A stretch of DNA of 20,113 bases from CAZNEZ01 sp964572475 (lineage in GTDB: Bacteria > Bacillota > Clostridia > Lachnospirales > Lachnospiraceae): NCBI GenBank assembly GCA_964572475.1, contig CAZNEZ010000045.1, positions 1-20,113 of the forward strand, written 5' to 3'. The position numbers and the translations under genes are program-made. Below, one piece after another: positions 15,560 through 20,113 of the stretch (positions are counted from its first letter, which is position 1; each line of letters begins with the position of its first letter). A model generated the notes under the pieces. The model was given only the letters and a program-made list of their open reading frames with translations, did not search any database and had not been told where the DNA came from.

Positions 15560-17365
15560 ATGGCAGAATCAATGAAAGGGCTTAAAAGAAGCCACAGATG
15601 TACAGAATTATCTAATAAGAATATAGGAGAATCCGTAACGATAATGGGATGGGTTAACAAGAGAAGAAACCTTGGCAGTTTAATCTTTGTTGATCTAAGA
15701 GACCGTTCAGGTCTGCTTCAGATAGTATTTGATGAAAATGATGTTATGTCAGAAGGATTTGCGAAAGCTGAAACACTGAGAAGTGAATTTGTTATTGCTG
15801 TTACTGGTGTTGTTGAGAAGAGATCGGGTGCTATTAATGAGAATCTGGCAACAGGTGATATTGAGATTAGAGCAAATTCAATCAGAATATTGTCAGAATC
15901 ACTTACTCCACCATTTCCAATAGAAGAGAATAGTAATACAAAGGATGAGATTAGGCTGAAATACAGATATCTTGACCTTAGAAGACCTGATATTCAGAAG
16001 AATATGCTTATGAGAAGCAAAACAACAATGGTTATCCGCAGATTCCTTGAGAAGGAAGGATTTCTTGAGATAGAAACACCTATGCTTACTAAGAGCACTC
16101 CTGAGGGTGCCAGAGATTATCTTGTACCAAGTCGTGTGCATCCAGGCAATTTTTATGCACTGCCACAGTCACCACAGATATTTAAACAGTTATTAATGTG
16201 TTCTGGATATGATAGATATTTCCAGCTTGCCAGATGTTTTAGAGATGAGGACCTTCGTGCAGACAGACAGCCAGAATTTACACAGGTAGATATGGAATTA
16301 TCATTTGTAGATGAAGATGATGTAATTGATGTAAATGAAAGACTTCTTGCTAAGATGTTCAAAGAAGTTATTAATGTTGATGTTGAACTTCCAATCCAAA
16401 GAATGACTTGGAGAGAAGCAATGGATAGATTTGGTTCAGATAAGCCAGATATTAGATTTGGAATGGAACTTAAAGATATTACAGAATTAGTAAAGGATTG
16501 TGAATTTGTTGTATTTAAAGCAGCCATTGAAAATGGTGGTTCTGTAAGAGGTATTAATGCTAATGGTCAGGGTTCAATGCCTCGTAAGAAGATTGATGCA
16601 CTTGTCGAATTTGCTAAAGGCTATGGAGCTAAAGGACTTGCTTATATTGCTATTAATGAAGATGGAACATTTAAGTCGTCATTTTCAAAATTCATGACAG
16701 AAGATGAACTTAAAGTAATTGTTGAAAAAATGGAAGGAAAGCCAGGAGATTTATTATTCTTTGCAGCAGATAAGAATAAGGTTGTATTTGATGTACTTGG
16801 TAATTTAAGACTTGAGATTGCAAGACAGCTTGATTTACTTGATAAAAATGAATACAAATTCTTATGGGTAACAGAATTCCCATTACTTGAATGGTCAGAC
16901 GAGCAAGAAAGATTCCTTGCTATGCATCATCCATTTACAATGCCGATGGAAGAAGATTTACATCTTTTAGAGACAGATCCAGGAGCAGTTAGAGCAAGGG
17001 CATATGACATTACTCTTAATGGTACTGAAATTGGTGGTGGAAGTATTAGAATTCATCAGAATGATATTCAGGAAAGAATGTTTGAAGCACTTGGATTTAC
17101 GAAAGAAAAGGCATATGAACAGTTTGGATTCTTGATTAATGCATTCAAGTATGGAGTTCCACCTCATGCTGGACTTGCATATGGACTTGATAGATTAGTA
17201 ATGCTTATGGCCAAAGTAGACAGTATTAGAGAAGTTATTGCATTTCCTAAGGTTAAAGATGCGTCTTGCCTAATGTCAGAAGCACCTAATGTAGTTGATG
17301 AGAAACAGTTAGAAGAACTTGGAATTGAAATCGCAAAAGAGGATCAAGAGAAAGCTACAGAATAA
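15560..17365 (+). CDS. aspS: Aspartyl-tRNA synthetase
   Basis: A 601-residue bacterial-type class II synthetase that charges tRNA-Asp. It has an N-terminal OB anticodon-binding domain (about 1-110), the catalytic core with motif 2 ARCFRDEDLRADRQPEF (224-240), the bacterial GAD insertion (about 310-410), and motif 3 AYGLDRL (540-546). I prefer the ATG at 15560 because GAGG (15550-15553) sits 6 nt before it; an in-frame ATG at 15548 would add four residues but has no good ribosome binding site. Residue L38 in RNLGSLIF aligns with the Leu of E. coli-type discriminating AspRS rather than the His of non-discriminating enzymes, so it may be specific for tRNA-Asp (inference). Its last 11 bp overlap the convergent DUF1294 gene. 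Confidence 0.97.
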   Translation: MAESMKGLKRSHRCTELSNKNIGESVTIMGWVNKRRNLGSLIFVDLRDRSGLLQIVFDENDVMSEGFAKAETLRSEFVIAVTGVVEKRSGAINENLATGDIEIRANSIRILSESLTPPFPIEENSNTKDEIRLKYRYLDLRRPDIQKNMLMRSKTTMVIRRFLEKEGFLEIETPMLTKSTPEGARDYLVPSRVHPGNFYALPQSPQIFKQLLMCSGYDRYFQLARCFRDEDLRADRQPEFTQVDMELSFVDEDDVIDVNERLLAKMFKEVINVDVELPIQRMTWREAMDRFGSDKPDIRFGMELKDITELVKDCEFVVFKAAIENGGSVRGINANGQGSMPRKKIDALVEFAKGYGAKGLAYIAINEDGTFKSSFSKFMTEDELKVIVEKMEGKPGDLLFFAADKNKVVFDVLGNLRLEIARQLDLLDKNEYKFLWVTEFPLLEWSDEQERFLAMHHPFTMPMEEDLHLLETDPGAVRARAYDITLNGTEIGGGSIRIHQNDIQERMFEALGFTKEKAYEQFGFLINAFKYGVPPHAGLAYGLDRLVMLMAKVDSIREVIAFPKVKDASCLMSEAPNVVDEKQLEELGIEIAKEDQEKATE

Positions 17366-17639
17366 ATTTGAATATTATTACAAAAGCAATAATAATCTGA
17401 ATAATTAGAATAGCAGGCATACCTATTACAAAGTAGGTATGCTTTGTTTTATGTCTAAATACCTGCATACCAGTGATAGAGCCAATACTTCCACCCATAA
17501 AAGCAAAGATAAACAAAGTCTTCTCAGGTATACGCCATTTGCCACGTCTGGCTTTACTTTTATCTATTCCCATGCTTAAGAATCCCAACAGATTCATGAT
17601 GATAAAGTAACATATTAGTAGTATTTGTAATTTAGTCAT
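17355..17639 (-). CDS. DUF1294 small membrane protein
   Basis: A 94-residue protein matching the DUF1294 pattern: a hydrophobic N-terminal helix (about 5-23), then MGIDKSKARRGKWRIPE (23-39), a second helix leading into GGSIGSITGM (49-58), the conserved FRHKTKHTYF (61-70), and a C-terminal helix (about 72-93). Function is unknown; it is predicted to lie in the cytoplasmic membrane. The ATG (17639-17637) overlaps the stop of the upstream HAD gene by 8 nt, so the two are probably co-translated. Its 3' end overlaps aspS by 11 bp, convergently. Codons 67-75 also encode the aspS terminator stem on the opposite strand. Confidence 0.88.
   Translation of the reverse strand: MTKLQILLICYFIIMNLLGFLSMGIDKSKARRGKWRIPEKTLFIFAFMGGSIGSITGMQVFRHKTKHTYFVIGMPAILIIQIIIAFVIIFKFIL
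17417..17450 (+). terminator. Intrinsic terminator of hisS-aspS inside the convergent DUF1294 gene
   Basis: GCATACCTA (17417-17425) pairs perfectly with TAGGTATGC (17434-17442). The stem extends inward by one U-G and one U-A pair to an ACAA tetraloop, giving 11 bp, and is followed by TTTGTTTT. Read on the minus strand the stem is not followed by a T tract, so it should terminate only rightward transcripts. It is 52 nt after the aspS stop; nothing more convincing lies between. Confidence 0.85.
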
Positions 17640-18498
17640 AGTCTAGTCCTTTCAAAGTCAGCATATATTTGGCAACACCATTATCTTCATTGCTTTCTAT
17701 AACGTTGGTAGCAATGTCTTTTAGTTCATGAACAGCATTTGAGACAGCATATGATTCGTCAGCAATTTTAAACATTGGAATATCATTTAAACCATCACCA
17801 AAGCATACAAGTCTATCTAGATTAAGCAGATGTTTGAGCTTTAGGATAGCATTTGCCTTAGTTGCACTGCCGGGCATAATCTCAAGCCAGTATTCGTCAC
17901 GATATTGTTCGTGCTGCAATAGACAGTTAATATCTTCCCTAACTCTAATTATATCATAGAGGGGTTTGAGCTGGTCGTATGAATCTATAAGTGTATAATA
18001 GAATATTTTTCCATCATATAGGAGCGATGAATCATGGATAGGGTTAAGTCTCTTGTCAGTTTTTCTGGAATTAAGATAGGCTTGTATTCCCTTACTATTT
18101 TTCACATCTTTTACAGAATATGTGACCGTTTCTGCGCTGCCTCTATAGGAATATACGAGTGGAGAAAGTCCTGATGATAGTATAGCAGACTGAATAAAGC
18201 TATTCTGGGCATTATCAAGATATTCTGCTTCAATAACTTCTAGCGTTATGGAATCTATAATGCAGCAACCATTATAAGTTACAACTGGAAGCTTAAGATT
18301 TAGTCCCCTAGTGGCAATACATGAAGAATTAATAGAGCGTGCAGTAGCATATGTAAAATGAATACCTCTATCAATCAGTTTATTAATGGTATCTCTTGTA
18401 AATGTACTTAAACTGGCTTTTGGATTCAATAGGGTCCAATCCAAGTCTGATACAAAAAGAGTAGAATGTATGTTAGAAATCATAATGTTCACTTTCAT
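17632..18498 (-). CDS. Cof-type HAD-superfamily hydrolase
   Basis: A 288-residue HAD phosphatase from the ATG at 18498. Motif I is VSDLDWTLL with the nucleophile D18 and acid D20. Motif III has the lysine in ATKANAILKLKHLL (about 214), and motif IV is FGDGLNDIPMF (233-243). The middle part forms a C2-type cap, as in Cof/YidA-like sugar phosphate or flavin phosphatases; the substrate is unknown. Most family members have Gly after the second Asp of motif I (DxDGT), whereas this protein has Trp. The frame stays open upstream to 18621, but that extension is not conserved-looking and crosses the likely promoter. A second ATG at 18483 is also possible. It is coupled to DUF1294 by an 8-nt overlap. 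Confidence 0.9.
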   Translation of the reverse strand: MKVNIMISNIHSTLFVSDLDWTLLNPKASLSTFTRDTINKLIDRGIHFTYATARSINSSCIATRGLNLKLPVVTYNGCCIIDSITLEVIEAEYLDNAQNSFIQSAILSSGLSPLVYSYRGSAETVTYSVKDVKNSKGIQAYLNSRKTDKRLNPIHDSSLLYDGKIFYYTLIDSYDQLKPLYDIIRVREDINCLLQHEQYRDEYWLEIMPGSATKANAILKLKHLLNLDRLVCFGDGLNDIPMFKIADESYAVSNAVHELKDIATNVIESNEDNGVAKYMLTLKGLDYD

Positions 18499-18541
18499 AG
18501 ATATATTTAGGATGCTATATAGTGCATAACGCAATCTGTAG

Positions 18542-18558
18542 ATATTATAGTATAATAT
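18542..18558. promoter_or_regulatory. Palindromic -10-like element upstream of the HAD gene
   Basis: ATATTATAGTATAATAT is a perfect odd palindrome centred on 18550. It contains TATAAT on both strands: 18551-18556 rightward and 18549-18544 leftward. The leftward copy is placed to start transcription about 40 nt before the HAD ATG. Neither direction has a good -35 at 16-18 nt, so activity is uncertain. Confidence 0.35.
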
Positions 18559-18678
18559 AGTGAAAAAAGCGACTGATTTAAAGGAAAAACAATTTATGTT
18601 AAAGAAAAAAGATATTTTCAATCATTTTAAAGCACATATTTTAATGTGCTGCTTCAAAGTGGTGATGTAACAAATTAC

Positions 18679-18707
18679 TTTACAAGCATAATAAAAAAGA
18701 GTAATAT
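18679..18707 (+). promoter_or_regulatory. Candidate promoter for the membrane-anchored protein
   Basis: TTTACA (18679-18684, 5 of 6), 17 nt, TAATAT (18702-18707, 4 of 6). Transcription would start near 18714, giving a leader of about 130 nt. No recognisable riboswitch is in that leader. Confidence 0.4.
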
Positions 18708-18827
18708 AGAATATAGTATTTGAAGTGATCTTGAGAGTTCTTGAAAAACGAATTTGCTTAGAGAAGTATGAAAAGCTTATGAAGGGAAAATGCTTGAGGG
18801 ATAAATAGTGGAGAATACTAGTATATA

Positions 18828-18868
18828 GTTATGAAAGGAAAATATGAGTAAATGGAATAAAGTTATAA
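18828..18868 (+). repeat. 41-bp perfect direct repeat, copy 1
   Basis: Identical to 20073-20113 over all 41 bases, covering the ribosome binding site, start codon and first eight codons. Weaker similarity (15 of 22) extends upstream, comparing 18812-18833 with 20057-20078. The two copies are 1245 bp apart. Confidence 0.95.
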
Positions 18869-20046
18869 TATCAATAATCACTGTATTAATGATTGCTATA
18901 ATAGCGGTAAGCTTCTCTAAGAAGATGAAGCTTTTTGAAAAGGGTGGCATTATAGATAATATAGTGAACAGTGAAGAAGAATCAACAGTATATGAGGTAG
19001 CACCAGAGAATGAAGAACTGAGTGCAGAGCTAGATATGCCTATTGTGTCAGAAGGTATTAAAGCAGAGTCTTTAGGTGTTGAATATGAGATAAAAGGAAT
19101 AAGAGCTAGTAAGAATGTTGAAGATTACATAATAGATAATGACACTATAGTAGCTGCAGATAAAGATGGAAACATAATAAATGAGTACACATTAATTATC
19201 ATTACCATTGAGACAACTAATGCTGAAAAGGACAGTTATTTTGACAATAACTTTTGCTATGGACATTATTACCTGAGTACTTTAGACAATGAAAATAATT
19301 TAGTAACGCCAACTTGTTCAATAACAACAATAAATAATGAAGAATATGAGAATAAGAACGCATATATATATCATCTTGAATATGGGGAAAGCTCTTTGAG
19401 AGAATTAGTATATATTATACCAGATGATGAAGCGCGATATAATAATTTTATAGTAGTTATTAATGAAACTGGTATTGAAAATGTAAATAGACAAGATATT
19501 CGTGGTATGCGTATTAGTTTGCCAGATAAAGATGCACTTATTGATTTGGTTGATAAAGATAATGAAAGCAGTAAAAAAATATCTGAATTGCAGAATAAAG
19601 TACTGAGCAATACTAAGACATTAGAGGCAGAAGGAGTTACAGTATCTATAGTTAATATTGATGAAAACCCTAATCCAGAAGATTATAATATAATAGAAGA
19701 CCGGTATCAGAAAGGGTATGATATTACAACAGTAGGACTTGAGGTTCAAGTTACTAACAATAGAAGTCAGACATATACAGGAAGTATGACAGATATAAGA
19801 TTTGGTTTTGCGTCTACAGACAGAGCAATGTTTCCAACTGGAGCTATAGGAGAGAACATTACAGAAAAGGAATATGTGCTAAATAGCGAAGAAAAGAGGA
19901 CATTCAAGCTGTTATATACAATAGATAAGCTTGAAAAAGTTAATGATGAGACAGGCTATCTATTTAGATTTGTATATGAAGACGTTGATGGAGTGGTTCA
20001 GAAGGGCAAAGAGCTGACAGTAAGTACTGTAATACAGCAAGGTTAA
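18844..20046 (+). CDS. Membrane-anchored extracytoplasmic protein of unknown function
   Basis: A 400-residue protein I do not recognise. Residues 1-6 are short and positively charged, and a single hydrophobic segment (7-24) is followed by KK, giving a signal-anchor with the rest outside the cell; there is no lipobox cysteine. An acidic linker (about 40-70) leads to two beta-rich parts, about 75-228 and 262-396, separated by a charged helical stretch (about 230-260). Both parts have the feel of DUF4352-like immunoglobulin-type domains (for example TTVGLEVQVTNN in the second), which is a guess. The only two ectodomain cysteines, C138 and C158, could form a disulfide in the first part. AAAGGA lies 5 nt before the ATG. 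A likely paralogue starts 42 nt after the stop. Confidence 0.8.
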   Translation: MSKWNKVIISIITVLMIAIIAVSFSKKMKLFEKGGIIDNIVNSEEESTVYEVAPENEELSAELDMPIVSEGIKAESLGVEYEIKGIRASKNVEDYIIDNDTIVAADKDGNIINEYTLIIITIETTNAEKDSYFDNNFCYGHYYLSTLDNENNLVTPTCSITTINNEEYENKNAYIYHLEYGESSLRELVYIIPDDEARYNNFIVVINETGIENVNRQDIRGMRISLPDKDALIDLVDKDNESSKKISELQNKVLSNTKTLEAEGVTVSIVNIDENPNPEDYNIIEDRYQKGYDITTVGLEVQVTNNRSQTYTGSMTDIRFGFASTDRAMFPTGAIGENITEKEYVLNSEEKRTFKLLYTIDKLEKVNDETGYLFRFVYEDVDGVVQKGKELTVSTVIQQG

Positions 20047-20072
20047 GAAAGACAAAAGTATACTAATGCTCC

Positions 20073-20113
20073 GTTATGAAAGGAAAATATGAGTAAATGG
20101 AATAAAGTTATAA
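20073..20113 (+). repeat. 41-bp perfect direct repeat, copy 2 (cut by the window edge)
   Basis: The second copy runs to the last base of the window, so the true repeat may be longer. It includes AAAGGA and the ATG of the next gene. Confidence 0.95.
20089..20113 (+). CDS. Start of a second membrane-anchored protein (partial, tandem paralogue)
   Basis: Only the first eight codons are present (MSKWNKVI), identical at the DNA level to the start of the gene at 18844, with the same AAAGGA 5 nt upstream. The 42-nt gap after the previous stop suggests co-transcription. That this is a full-length paralogue is inferred; the rest lies outside the window. Confidence 0.7.

Larger units (their letters stand above)
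18499..18843. other. Intergenic region between divergent HAD and membrane-anchored genes
   Basis: This roughly 345-nt gene-free stretch holds the palindromic -10 element, a possible 24-codon rightward reading frame (ATG 18596 to TAA 18670, AAAGGA at 18580-18585) of doubtful significance, a 7-bp stem AGCACAT/ATGTGCT (18631-18650), a promoter candidate at 18679-18707, and the ribosome binding site of the next gene. TTATGAAGGGAAAATG (18779-18794) resembles the ribosome-binding region TTATGAAAGGAAAATATG (18829-18846) that is repeated at the right edge. Confidence 0.5.

Noticed and set aside
18499..18621. A 41-residue N-terminal extension of the HAD hydrolase
   Set aside because: The extension would cross the likely promoter, is rich in Phe/Tyr/Ile without family resemblance, and HAD proteins normally start just before motif I.
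18631..18650. AGCACAT/ATGTGCT stem as a terminator
   Set aside because: Only 7 bp, with no U tract on the plus strand and no gene ending there in either direction.

Overview
The window looks like chromosomal DNA from a low-G+C, strictly anaerobic member of the Clostridia, most likely the Lachnospiraceae. The signs are the strong A/T bias, AGA/ATA-rich codons, AGGAGG-type ribosome binding sites, a six-cysteine SCIFF peptide with its radical SAM partner, a fused SecDF, and the order recJ - TIM barrel - apt - relA - metallo-beta-lactamase fold - hemZ - HD-GYP - hisS - aspS, which resembles clostridial chromosomes. The family assignment is an inference. I see no rRNA, tRNA, CRISPR array, insertion sequence or phage gene.

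Layout. (1) 17-1300, minus strand: a CNNM/CBS/CorC-type membrane protein, with a near-consensus promoter at 1353-1381. (2) 1301-1618: a gene-free stretch with six degenerate 19-bp tandem units. (3) 1619-5854, plus strand: a four-helix membrane protein (TIGR04086-like), the peptide gene scfA, its maturase scfB, and secDF. This is a ranthipeptide locus joined to the Sec secretion motor. A perfect 10-bp stem between scfA and scfB probably sets their relative expression. A terminator-like hairpin follows secDF. (4) 5968-17365, plus strand: a long run of housekeeping genes for DNA repair (recJ), purine salvage (apt), the stringent response (relA), two redox or hydrolytic enzymes of uncertain substrate, a cyclic-dinucleotide-type HD-GYP protein, and two aminoacyl-tRNA synthetases. 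Internal promoters are visible before the TIM-barrel gene and before hisS. (5) 17355-18498, minus strand: a Cof-type HAD phosphatase and a small DUF1294 membrane protein, convergent with aspS. The aspS terminator lies inside the DUF1294 coding sequence. (6) 18844 to the right edge, plus strand: an unrecognised membrane-anchored extracytoplasmic protein, followed at once by the start of what appears to be its tandem duplicate.

Most of the window is ordinary core genome. The points that most deserve a second look are the scfA/scfB/secDF unit with its intercistronic stem, a SecF half that has Ala where the family usually has a transmembrane Asp, the terminator overlapping a convergent gene, the repeat shared between the recJ ribosome binding site and the upstream terminator, and the tandem gene pair at the right edge. 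I do not see a clearly undescribed multi-gene system.
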